The notes under the pieces were generated by a model, which saw nothing but the letters and a program-made list of their open reading frames with translations, searched no databases and was not told the DNA's origin. From positions 106,870 through 162,067 of the forward strand of contig JAUJOQ010000007.1 of assembly GCA_030447725.1 (NCBI GenBank): a DNA stretch of 55,198 nt, read 5' to 3'. How positions within the stretch are numbered: the first letter of the stretch is position 1; each line of letters opens with the position of its first letter. This stretch comes from Thermoleophilaceae bacterium (GTDB taxonomy: Bacteria; Actinomycetota; Thermoleophilia; Solirubrobacterales; Thermoleophilaceae). This document shows, piece by piece, positions 1-8,249 of the stretch. The position numbers and the translations under genes are program-made.

Positions 1-2106
1 GTTCTTCATCAGCGCCGCCACGTTGGAGCACGACTCGTGGTGGATCGTGATGCCCTTGCCGAGTGATATGTAGCCCACGATCGGGTCGCCGGGCACCGGA
101 CGGCAGCACTTGGCGAGGCGCAGCATCACGTCGTCGATGCCGTCTACGGAGATGCCGTATGAGGACGCCGCCCCCGTGGGCTTGGGGGTCTCCTTGCGCT
201 GCTCGAGCTGCGCGGCCGCGCCGCCGGCCTCCACCGCGGACTCCCCCTGGCGCAGGCGCTGCATCACCTTCTGGGTCACGACCTTCGTCGAGACCTTGGA
301 CTGGCCGAGCGCGATGTAGAAGTCATCGGCCTTTCGGAAGCCGATCTCGCGGATCACGTCGGCAAGCAGCGGCGAGCCCGCCACCTTCTGGGCCGGCAGG
401 CCCTGGCGCTTGAGCGCCTCGTGGAGGAGCTCGCGGCCGGTGCGCTCGGAGTCCTCGCGGCGCTCGGCCTTGAACCAGGCGCGTATCTTGGACTGCGCGC
501 GGGTGGTCTTCGCCAGCGCGAGCCAGTCGCGCGACGGGCCCCGCTCCTGCTTGGAGGTGAGCACCTCACAGATGTCGCCCGACTTCAGCTCGTACTGCAG
601 CGGCACGATCTTGCCGTTGACCTTCGCGCCGACGCAGCGGTGGCCCACGTCGGTGTGGATCGAGTAGGCGAAGTCGAGCGGAGTGGCGTCCGCGGCCAGC
701 GACTTGACCTCTCCCTTGGGGGTGAAGACGAAGACCTCGTCCTCGAAGAGGTCGGCCTTCAGCGTCTCGGCGAACTCCTGCGGGTCCTGCATCTCCTTCT
801 GCCAGTCCACGAGGTGCCTGAGCCACTCCACGCGGTCCTCCGGGCGGTTCCTGCCGTCCTTGTAGGTCCAGTGCGCGGCTATCCCGTACTCGGCGGTGTC
901 GTGCATCTCCTGCGTGCGGATCTGGATCTCCAGCGGCCTGCCCTCGGGCCCGATCACCGTGGTGTGAAGGGCCTGATACATGTTGAACTTGGGCATCGCC
1001 ACGAAGTCCTTGAAGCGGCCGGGCAGTGGCTTCCACAGCGAGTGGATCACGCCGATGGCGCCGTAACAGTCCTTCACCGAGCTGACGAGCACGCGCATGG
1101 CGGTGAGGTCGTAGATCTCGTTGAACTCGCGGCCCTTCTTGGTCATCTTCCAGTAGATGGAGTAGAAGTGCTTGGCGCGTCCGGAGATCTCGCCCTTGAT
1201 CCCCACGGCCTCGAGCTCCTTGTGCAGGTACTCGCCGGCGCGGGCCACGTAGCCCTCGCGCTCCTCGCGCTGCTGGTTCACCAACCCCTTGATCTCGGTG
1301 AACTTGCGCGGGTGCAGCGTGGCGAAGGCCAGGTCCTCGAGCTCCCACTTGATCGCGTGGATGCCGAGCCGGTGGGCCAGCGGGGCGAAGATCTCGAGCG
1401 TCTCGCGCGCCTTGTCCTGCTGCTTCTGCTTGGGCATCGCCTCGATCGTCCGCATGTTGTGCAGCCGGTCCGCGAGCTTGATGAGGATGACCCGGATGTC
1501 CGAGGCCATCGCGACCATCATCTTGCGGTAGTTCTCGGCCTGGCGGTCGTCGCGGCTCTGGAACGTGATGCCGGTGAGCTTGGTCACGCCGTCCACCAGC
1601 GTCGCCACCTCGTCACCGAAAGCCGCTCGCACCTCGTCGAGCGACGCGCTGGTGTCCTCCACGGTGTCGTGCAGCAGCGCGGCGCACAGCGTGGCCGTGT
1701 CCAGGCGCATGCCCGCGCAGATCTTGGCCACTCCGACCGGGTGGACGATGAAGTCCTCCCCCGAAGCGCGGCGCTGGTCGGCATGGCGCTCACACGCAAA
1801 GGCAAAGGCGAGCTGCACGAGCTCGCGGTCGATGTCCTCCGAGGCCTCGGAAGCGTGCTCCTCGACCACCGCGAAGAGGTCGCCGAGCAACGCGCGCTGG
1901 TCGTCGGTCAGACGCGGCGAGGCGTCCGCGGGCGGCTCCTGCGGCGAGATCGCGACGGCGCCGTCGATGGGCTCGCGAACGAGCTCCGGCTCGGCCACCG
2001 CGGTGCCTCCCTTCCCGCGCCCCCGCCTGCGCGTCGACTGAGCCGCGCGCGACTTCGCGCCGGTGCCCGGCGCGCTGTCACCTTTCGTCCGTGGCGCCTT
2101 GGCCAT
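1..2106 (-). CDS. rel: Bifunctional (p)ppGpp synthetase/hydrolase Rel (partial; 3' end outside window)
   Basis: Makes and degrades the stringent-response alarmone (p)ppGpp in the cytoplasm. The frame is open from ATG at 2106 to the window edge (702 codons) and lacks only the C-terminal ACT end. In order I read an HD hydrolase domain with the HDTVED motif (residues 146-151), a synthetase domain with YSIY (about 315) and EIQIRT (393-398), a TGS domain (about 455-515) and a conserved Cys-Cys pair near 667. The synthetase RFKD motif (364-367) is the basic type found in bifunctional enzymes, not the acidic type of RelA. The first 36 residues are very basic and poorly conserved. A GTG at 1998, preceded by AAGGGAGG seven bases upstream, is a strong alternative start. 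The gene lies 54 bp after recJ and is probably co-transcribed with it. Confidence 0.95.
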   Translation of the reverse strand, partial: MAKAPRTKGDSAPGTGAKSRAAQSTRRRGRGKGGTAVAEPELVREPIDGAVAISPQEPPADASPRLTDDQRALLGDLFAVVEEHASEASEDIDRELVQLAFAFACERHADQRRASGEDFIVHPVGVAKICAGMRLDTATLCAALLHDTVEDTSASLDEVRAAFGDEVATLVDGVTKLTGITFQSRDDRQAENYRKMMVAMASDIRVILIKLADRLHNMRTIEAMPKQKQQDKARETLEIFAPLAHRLGIHAIKWELEDLAFATLHPRKFTEIKGLVNQQREEREGYVARAGEYLHKELEAVGIKGEISGRAKHFYSIYWKMTKKGREFNEIYDLTAMRVLVSSVKDCYGAIGVIHSLWKPLPGRFKDFVAMPKFNMYQALHTTVIGPEGRPLEIQIRTQEMHDTAEYGIAAHWTYKDGRNRPEDRVEWLRHLVDWQKEMQDPQEFAETLKADLFEDEVFVFTPKGEVKSLAADATPLDFAYSIHTDVGHRCVGAKVNGKIVPLQYELKSGDICEVLTSKQERGPSRDWLALAKTTRAQSKIRAWFKAERREDSERTGRELLHEALKRQGLPAQKVAGSPLLADVIREIGFRKADDFYIALGQSKVSTKVVTQKVMQRLRQGESAVEAGGAAAQLEQRKETPKPTGAASSYGISVDGIDDVMLRLAKCCRPVPGDPIVGYISLGKGITIHHESCSNVAALMKN

Positions 2107-2160
2107 CCTCTGAGTGTAGACGCGGGTCGGACCGCCGGGGAGCGCCGGCAACCGCACCAT

Positions 2161-4638
2161 TCAGCCCGCCCGCGCCTCGCTGATCGGCGTATCGGCGCCC
2201 TCGGTACCAGTCAGAAACCGGTTCACCGCCGCAAGCCGGGCGTCGTAGGCGCGGTACGCGGCCGAGCGCTCCAGATCCGTTCGCGCACCGGGTAGAGCCC
2301 GGCAGCTACGGGTGGTGACGTCGAAGTCGACGAGCGCGAGCTCGGACAGCACCCTCAGCAGCCGGCCGCCCATCGCCCCCGAGCGCGGATAGGCGCCGCT
2401 GCCCCGCAGTGACGACTCCAAGGCAGGGCCCGCCAGAGACCCGCCGTCGAGCGCGTGCCACAACTCGGCGAGCGTCGGGCGCACCGCCAGCTGCGCACGC
2501 CAGTAGGCCGCCGTGAACGAGCGCTCGGGATCTCCCCATGCGAGGTGGACGATTCCGCGGCCGGGGGCCCCGGCGAGCAGAGCCACGCCCTCCTCGGTCG
2601 GCGGGGGGTCGAGAACCAGCAGATGAGAGTAGGCAGCGGCCACGGTGGGGTCCGCGCCGATGGCCGACCAGGAGACCGCGCCCAGTCCGGCGGGCGCCAT
2701 CCCTGCCACCAGCGCCTCGAGAGCCTTGCGGCGGCGCTCCACGTCGGCCACCACCACGAGCACCGGCTCGCCGCTGGTGAGCAGGTCCCCGGCCAGCCCG
2801 GCGAAGCCCTCCCCGCGACGATCACCGACCACGCGGGCCTGGCTGCGGGCTTCCGGTGACGCCGGCCACCACAGCGCGGGATCGCCGGCCAGCTCCGACT
2901 CGAGCTCCTCCCAGAAGGGCCGGACGCCCAGGTCGTGCAGCGGACCGGGCCGGGTGGGTGACAGCGAGCACATCGCCACGCGCGGCTCCACCCGCCCGTT
3001 CCAGCAGTTGCGCTCGAGGCTCACGGCCACGTCGTGGGGCTGCGCGCCACACGCCGCCAGCGACCGCTGCGAGGTCCGGAACGCCACCCCTCTGGCGCGC
3101 GCTCCGCCCGCCACCAAGCTGAAGCGCGCGTGCGCGCGCTCCTCCCCCATGGCGGTCACGTGCTCGATTCGCGCTGCGGGCACCAGCAGCGCCGGGGCGG
3201 GGTTGCCGGCGCCGAAGGGGCCGAGGCGCTCGAGCTCCTCGGCCAGGTCGAGCGTCAGATCGCCGCCGCCGAGCACCGCGTCGACCTTCTGGGCTCCGAT
3301 CAGGTCGGCCGGGCTCAGAAGCCCGCCGGCATGGGCGGCGAGCGCCGCCCGGAACTCCGTCACGCGATCCGTCTCGATCTGCAGCCCGGCCGCCATCCGG
3401 TGGCCCCCGAAGCCCAGCAGGTGGCGCTCGCCGGAGGCGATGCCGGCGTGGAGATCGTACGACGCGATCGAGCGGCCCGACCCGCGCCCGGCGTCGCCGT
3501 CGAGGCCGATCACCACGCACGGCCGGCGGTGGCGCTCCACCAGGCGCGAGGCCACGATGCCCACCACGCCGGGGTGCCAGCCCTCCCCGGCCACCACGAT
3601 CGCCGCCGCATGGAGCTGGTCGGCGCAGGCGACCTCAGCCGCAGAGAGGATCCGCTGCTCGGTCTCCTGGCGGTCACGGTTGAGCAGGTCGAGCTCGCGG
3701 GCCACCTGGTCGGCGCGCTCGGGATCCTCGGTGAGGAGCAGCTCGAGGGCGGCGTCGGCGCGCTGTAACCTGCCCGCTGCGTTGAGCCGCGGCCCCAGGC
3801 GATAGCCGGCCGCTCGCGCGTCCACCTCTCCGGGCTCGAGCCCCGCCACGCGCATCAGCGCCCGCAGGCCCGGGCGGCGGGTGCGGGCGAGCGCCTCCAT
3901 GCCCTGGCGGGCGATCCGGCGGTTCTCGCCCTGGAGGGCGACCATGTCGCACACCGTGGCGAGGCCCGCCAGGTCGATGTCCTCCTCGGCCCCGCGGGGG
4001 TCCAGGCCGGCGCGCCCGCGCAGCGCTTCGGAGAGCTTGAGCACGACGCCGGCGGCGCACAGCTCGCGGTCGGGGCCGGGGCCGAGGCCGGGATGCACGA
4101 CAGGGCAGTCGGGCAGCGTGTCCGGGGGCCGGTGGTGGTCGGTGACCACCACCTCCATCCCGCACTCGCGCGCGAGCGCGATCTCCTCCATCGACCCCAC
4201 TCCGCAGTCCACCGTCACGAGCAGCTTGGCCCCGGCGACCGCCAGCTCTTGCACCGCCGCCGTCGAGAGGCCGTAGCCCTCGTCGCGGCTGGGCAGCCGC
4301 CACAGCGGCTCGGCTCCCAGCGCACGCAAAGTGCGAATCATCATCGCGACCGAACAGACGCCGTCCACGTCGTAGTCCCCGAACACCGCAACCCGGGCGC
4401 GGGCGCGCACGTGGCGCAGGATCACCTCGCAGGCCTCCCCGACGCCGAACAGGTGCGCCGGGTCCGATCGCTCGGAGGCGCGGAGGAAGGCGCGAGCCGC
4501 GACGGGGTCGCCGTGTCCGCGGCGCGTGAGGATCGCGGCCGCCGCCGGGCTCAAGCCCATCTCGGCGGTCAGCCGTGCGGCCGCCGCCACGTCATAGGGC
4601 TCGCACGTCCATCTCGAGGTCAGCTTCACCGCAGACAT
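2161..4638 (-). CDS. recJ: Single-stranded-DNA-specific 5'-3' exonuclease RecJ
   Basis: Cytoplasmic DHH-family nuclease acting in recombination and mismatch repair. The 825-residue product has DYDVDG at 88-93, DCG at 144-146 and DHH at 167-169, followed by the DHHA1 region with a GFGGH motif near 410. These are the metal-binding motifs of the family. It is longer than E. coli RecJ (577 aa). The extra C-terminal part (from about 560) holds no motif I recognise, though extended RecJ forms occur in other Gram-positive bacteria. The next gene downstream is rel after 54 bp. Upstream lie 144 bp of GC-rich spacer with no clear promoter. Confidence 0.95.
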   Translation of the reverse strand: MSAVKLTSRWTCEPYDVAAAARLTAEMGLSPAAAAILTRRGHGDPVAARAFLRASERSDPAHLFGVGEACEVILRHVRARARVAVFGDYDVDGVCSVAMMIRTLRALGAEPLWRLPSRDEGYGLSTAAVQELAVAGAKLLVTVDCGVGSMEEIALARECGMEVVVTDHHRPPDTLPDCPVVHPGLGPGPDRELCAAGVVLKLSEALRGRAGLDPRGAEEDIDLAGLATVCDMVALQGENRRIARQGMEALARTRRPGLRALMRVAGLEPGEVDARAAGYRLGPRLNAAGRLQRADAALELLLTEDPERADQVARELDLLNRDRQETEQRILSAAEVACADQLHAAAIVVAGEGWHPGVVGIVASRLVERHRRPCVVIGLDGDAGRGSGRSIASYDLHAGIASGERHLLGFGGHRMAAGLQIETDRVTEFRAALAAHAGGLLSPADLIGAQKVDAVLGGGDLTLDLAEELERLGPFGAGNPAPALLVPAARIEHVTAMGEERAHARFSLVAGGARARGVAFRTSQRSLAACGAQPHDVAVSLERNCWNGRVEPRVAMCSLSPTRPGPLHDLGVRPFWEELESELAGDPALWWPASPEARSQARVVGDRRGEGFAGLAGDLLTSGEPVLVVVADVERRRKALEALVAGMAPAGLGAVSWSAIGADPTVAAAYSHLLVLDPPPTEEGVALLAGAPGRGIVHLAWGDPERSFTAAYWRAQLAVRPTLAELWHALDGGSLAGPALESSLRGSGAYPRSGAMGGRLLRVLSELALVDFDVTTRSCRALPGARTDLERSAAYRAYDARLAAVNRFLTGTEGADTPISEARAG

Positions 4639-4782
4639 CCTGCTCGGTGAAGGGGACAGAACGCGCGTTTGGCCCCTCAGCGCCCCCTCAGCCCGGCAGC
4701 TGAGGATCGGGCGACGTCCGCCGGCGGCGCGGGCGCCCGCATCGCCGATGCAGGCGGATCCGCTAACCGGGTCTGTGTGTGG

Positions 4783-6975
4783 CTAGCCGGGAGCTGGAGT
4801 GTGGTGCAGGCGCAGGGTGAGGTTTCCGTCGACGACGTCGTTCAATGCGGTGAGGTTGGTCCGGTGGCGGATGTCGACGATCTCCGCCCATGGATTGGCG
4901 TTCTTGTAGGTCCAGTTCTGGAGTAGGAGCACGGGATCCGGTGTCGGATGGAGATCCGGATACATGAGGCGCAGGTACCTGAGGTAATAGCGCTTGTCAA
5001 AGGTGTTGTTGAAGCCTGTGAGAGAGACATAGCCGGGGTCGAGAGCCATCTTGATCCGCGGCGGCTCCATCGACGTGACCACGCGACCGTCAGGCAGCCG
5101 CTCGTTCTTGAGGTTGGCGTCGATCCCGAGCGTCGCGTTGCCGTTGTTGGTGACGGTCGCGGTGCCACCCTCGCCGTTGCTGATGTTGTCGAAGTGCTTC
5201 CAGACGGGGGCTGTGAGTGGCACTGCGCCCCTGGCGACCAGGCTTGCGGGATCGAAGCGCAATGGCGCCCTCAGCGCTTCCACCTCGAGATCGAAGCGCT
5301 CCTGGTTCCCGCCCGTCTTCCTGTACTTGAGGTCGTACTCGTAGTCGAGCTCGAAGCGCAGGCACTTGTCGCTTTTCTCCAGGGCGTCCGCGCCGACATC
5401 GAGGCCCAGCAGCTGGCCGGCCCTGGCGAGGGCCACCAGCCGCCGCACGAAGGCGACCTCGCCGCCGACGCAGCGCACGAAGCTCTTGTTGTAGGCGTTC
5501 TGAAGGATCTTCTCCATCGACACGAAGCCCGCCGCTTGTTCATCGGCGAACCTGTCATCGAGGCCCAACAGCGCGAGTTGCCTGGACCAGGAGAGGAAGG
5601 TCGAGATCGCGAGCTCCGCAAGCGTGTCGTTGGTCTCCGCGGCTGTGAGCCGCGGCCGCACGACCCTGTTCCAGTAGTCGCGCATGTGGACGGTGAACTC
5701 ATCCGCGAACTGCTCACTCGTGATCTGTCCGCGGCGCAGCCGATCGCCTATCTCGGCGCCGCGCTGCTCGAACTGCGACTCGATATCCGTGGGGACCCGC
5801 TCCTGCTGCGCGGCCCGCTCTCCGCCGCTGCCCGTCGCTACGCCCGCGCCCGTGAAGTGCAGCAGCGCCATCTCGAGCTTGGTCGCATCGGCAACGAGTG
5901 GGTAGGAGTGAAAGTCCTGTCCCGAGCCGCGGTAGAGAAACGGCGCCTGGTCGCCCACAGCGGGCATGGTGGTCGGCTGGATCGACAGGGTTGCCGGCTT
6001 GTAGAGGCGCAGCCCATCGGGTTTGAGGTCGACGGCGCCCACGAGACCGCCGGAGAACGGGAGCCCGCCGATCGAGGACAGCGGCGTCATCGCGATGTCG
6101 GTGTCGCCTGGGAGAGCGTCAGCGGGAATCGTCAGCGTGAAGGTCGTGCCCCGTGCATCCGTGGCGGTGAGGGTGGCGCCGGCCGAACCGACCGTCTTCG
6201 TCACGGCGCGGCCGCTGTCCGGGACCGGGGTGACGTTGAGCGGGTTCGGCGTCCCAAGCGGGGTCGCGGGGTCCACAGCCGGCTCCCCACCGGAGCCGAG
6301 GTCAGGGCCCGGTCCACCGAGATCAGGGCCCGGTCCCTCGGGGCCACCGCCCGTCCCGCTGCCTGGGGCCGCCGGGGGCGCGCCGCCTGGCGGGGCCGTC
6401 AGAGTCGCCTCGGCCAGGCGCATTCGCTTTTGCGACGCCCGGCACACGGGCTTCGGGGCGCGCCGTCTGCCCCGCGCCTTGGGCGCCTGGACGCAGCCCA
6501 GCAGGTGGTAGGACCCGAGCTTCGCGAAAGAGGGGACCCTGAGGCGGGCAGTGCCCTTGAGCGAGCGCTTGCGACGCAGCTTCGACAGGGAACTGCCCCC
6601 GACGCGGATCGAGCCGGCCGTCATTCGCTTGGAGGGAGACAGATGCCAGACCAGCTTCGCCCGCGAAAGCGCACGGCCGCGCCCGGTGACCACGAAGGAG
6701 ACCTTGAAGCCTGCCCCAGGCGCCACCGCCTGAGAGGGAACTGAGAACGGCTTCAGCTGCGGCTTGGAGGCAGCAGTTGCCGGGGAAGCGCCCAGGCAGA
6801 GAAAGGCCATCGCGACAGCGGCCAGGGAAAACGTCGTCAGCAGCGATCGCCTCGGCGCGCGGGCTGCCCTTTCGCCGGGACCCCCGGCGGGCGCACATGG
6901 CGGCCCTTGTGAGAAATCTGGCGTCCGCGGCAAAGCAGCACGACGGACAGGGGCGAAGATCAACTCAACAGACAT
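4783..6975 (-). CDS. Secreted protein with a ZU5-like beta domain
   Basis: About 730 residues, probably exported. A hydrophobic segment ending in SPATAAS near residue 70 reads as a signal peptide with an unusually long basic N-terminus, so the true start may be further in. The ATG at 6975 has GGGAGG only a few bases upstream; the frame itself opens at 7020. A beta-rich region of about 80 residues near position 270-350 (TIPADALPGDT then KPATLSI) resembles ZU5-type domains of bacterial surface proteins. A Gly/Pro-rich linker with two GPDLG repeats precedes it. The C-terminal half is unrecognised. The gene stands alone between recJ and a coiled-coil gene and is preceded by one copy of the leader repeat (7001-7080). 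Function unknown. Confidence 0.75.
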   Translation of the reverse strand: MSVELIFAPVRRAALPRTPDFSQGPPCAPAGGPGERAARAPRRSLLTTFSLAAVAMAFLCLGASPATAASKPQLKPFSVPSQAVAPGAGFKVSFVVTGRGRALSRAKLVWHLSPSKRMTAGSIRVGGSSLSKLRRKRSLKGTARLRVPSFAKLGSYHLLGCVQAPKARGRRRAPKPVCRASQKRMRLAEATLTAPPGGAPPAAPGSGTGGGPEGPGPDLGGPGPDLGSGGEPAVDPATPLGTPNPLNVTPVPDSGRAVTKTVGSAGATLTATDARGTTFTLTIPADALPGDTDIAMTPLSSIGGLPFSGGLVGAVDLKPDGLRLYKPATLSIQPTTMPAVGDQAPFLYRGSGQDFHSYPLVADATKLEMALLHFTGAGVATGSGGERAAQQERVPTDIESQFEQRGAEIGDRLRRGQITSEQFADEFTVHMRDYWNRVVRPRLTAAETNDTLAELAISTFLSWSRQLALLGLDDRFADEQAAGFVSMEKILQNAYNKSFVRCVGGEVAFVRRLVALARAGQLLGLDVGADALEKSDKCLRFELDYEYDLKYRKTGGNQERFDLEVEALRAPLRFDPASLVARGAVPLTAPVWKHFDNISNGEGGTATVTNNGNATLGIDANLKNERLPDGRVVTSMEPPRIKMALDPGYVSLTGFNNTFDKRYYLRYLRLMYPDLHPTPDPVLLLQNWTYKNANPWAEIVDIRHRTNLTALNDVVDGNLTLRLHHTPAPG

Positions 6976-7000
6976 GGGCCTCCCAGGCGTGGGGACATGG

Positions 7001-7080
7001 GCGAGCTCCAAGCATCCCACTGTCGGCAGCGTCGGACCGTGGGGCTTGCCTGTGTCCGGGGGTTCGGTTTGTCACACCCC
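7001..7080 (-). promoter_or_regulatory. Leader repeat, copy D
   Basis: On the minus strand this 80-nt segment aligns without gaps to copies at 31355-31434, 32658-32737 and 42200-42279. Its core (7061-7080) reads GGGGTGTGACAAACCGAACC, one mismatch from the consensus. A GGAC at columns 24-27 and GGTC at columns 43-46 are also shared. It ends about 25 nt before the proposed start of the secreted ZU5-like gene, so a 5' UTR or promoter role is likely, but this is inference. Confidence 0.6.
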
Positions 7081-7170
7081 GCGATGAGGCGCAGGGTCCC
7101 TGGCGCCCTGCACCGGCGCTCCCGCTCGTCGTCCGATGGCCGGTGAGGTCACCCGCCCCCGGTCAACAAA

Positions 7171-7886
7171 TCACTCCTTCGGTGAGGCGGGGCCGCTGCT
7201 GAGGACGTCGCGGGCCTTTTCCAGCGGTCCTCGCGACGGATCGGGCAGTCGCTCGGTGACGCTCTGGACGTCGTCCTGCAGTCCGTGGAGGGTCTCGTGC
7301 ATCGCGGCGAGCTCGCGGCCGAGGTCACGGACCGCTGAGCTGAGGTGGGACTCGTCGCTCTCCAGCGACACGACGACCTCGTGAACGGAGTCGAGCCGTG
7401 TGCCGAGCCTCTCTTCCAGGTGCTCCAGCGCCGGAAGCAGCTCGGACAGCGGCTCGGTCTGCTTGCCGAGGCGCTCGAGGGCGGGGGGCACCTCGGCCAG
7501 CGGGTCGACCTCCTTGCGGATGCGCTCCAGCGCGGGGAGCAGCTTGGCCAGCGGCTCGGTCTGCTTGACAATGCGCTCCAGTGTGGGGAGCAGCTCACCG
7601 AGCGGCTCGGTCTGCTTGACAATGCGGTCCAGTGTGGGGAGCAGCTCACCGAGCGGCTCGGTCTGCTTGACAATGCGCTCCAGTGTGGGGAGCAGCTCAC
7701 CGAGCGGCTCGGTCTGCTCGCGCACGCTGATCAGCTCGAGCGCATCGGCGCGAGGTTCCCTACCGATCCTCGACCAGCGCGTCAAGCCTCGACCAGCGCG
7801 ATGGTCCGCTCGGGCAGCCGCAGAGGAGCGAGCAGACCTGCCAGTATGCCCGCGCCCCCCTCGTCCGGTGTCTCCTCCGATGACAT
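7171..7886 (-). CDS. Heptad-repeat coiled-coil protein (frameshifted near its N-terminus)
   Basis: The body of the protein is a run of about six 17-residue repeats (QTEPLGELLPTLERIV), followed by a predicted coiled coil to the C-terminus. It is probably a structural or scaffolding protein; no enzymatic motif is present. The uninterrupted frame begins at GTG 7932 with an implausible Arg/Gly-rich N-terminus. In another frame, ATG at 7886 gives an acidic start followed by GLLAPLRLPERTIALVEA, which looks genuine and runs into a stop at about 7785, where the repeat frame takes over. The 716-nt span is one base short of a whole number of codons. I infer one or two indels around 7760-7790. Which N-terminus is used is unsettled. 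Confidence 0.6.
7510..7720 (-). repeat. Tandem 51-bp coding repeat
   Basis: About four near-identical 51-bp units (for example from 7559 and 7610), each containing gtctgcttgacaatgcg, encode the 17-residue repeats of the coiled-coil protein. The identity at DNA level is higher than protein conservation needs, so recent unit duplication or gene conversion is likely. There are no spacers, so this is not a CRISPR array. Confidence 0.85.
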
Positions 7887-7969
7887 GCTCAACCAAGAGG
7901 GAGTCTACGGCTACCGAAGGCTCGTAGATCACAAGCCCGGCACGGTTGACTGGCGCCGGGGACTCTCAC

Positions 7970-8248
7970 CTAGAGAACCTCCGGCCGGTGCTCGACCTCG
8001 GTGCGCGAGCCGTAGAGCCACGACAGCCCAAGCCCGAGCACCGCGCCGGGGACCGCGATCAGCGCCTGCTCGAGGCCCGTGTCGTCCGTGCCGGGAATGC
8101 TCACCCCGGCTACGAGCAGGCCAAAGATGACCGCGCCCGCGGTAGCCGCCAGGAAGGCGCCCACGATGCCGCCCCAGAAGCGGTCCGGAACGAATACCGC
8201 GAAGTGCCAGATGGCGATGCCCATCATCACCCACACCACCATGCTCAT
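7970..8248 (-). CDS. Small integral membrane protein
   Basis: A 92-residue protein with about three hydrophobic segments (from VVWVMMGIAIWHFAV, from IVGAFLAATAGAVIFGLLVA and from IAVPGAVLGLGLSWLY) and a short charged C-terminus. I do not recognise a family. The ATG at 8248 is preferred over the in-frame 8323 because GGGAGG sits seven bases upstream. That start lies one base after the TGA that closes the conserved SecF-like tail in the shifted frame, so the gene is probably translationally coupled to secDF. Confidence 0.75.
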   Translation of the reverse strand: MSMVVWVMMGIAIWHFAVFVPDRFWGGIVGAFLAATAGAVIFGLLVAGVSIPGTDDTGLEQALIAVPGAVLGLGLSWLYGSRTEVEHRPEVL

Positions 8249-8249
8249 G

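Noticed and set aside
421..2295. A 624-codon plus-strand open frame opposite rel
   Set aside because: It is antisense to a gene with complete Rel motifs. Long antisense frames are expected at this GC content, and this one shows no domain.
4948..6744. A 598-codon plus-strand frame opposite the ZU5-like gene
   Set aside because: No signal, motif or ribosome-binding site; the minus-strand frame has a signal peptide and a recognisable domain.
7510..7720. CRISPR array
   Set aside because: The 51-bp units are contiguous, have no spacers and encode an in-frame protein repeat.
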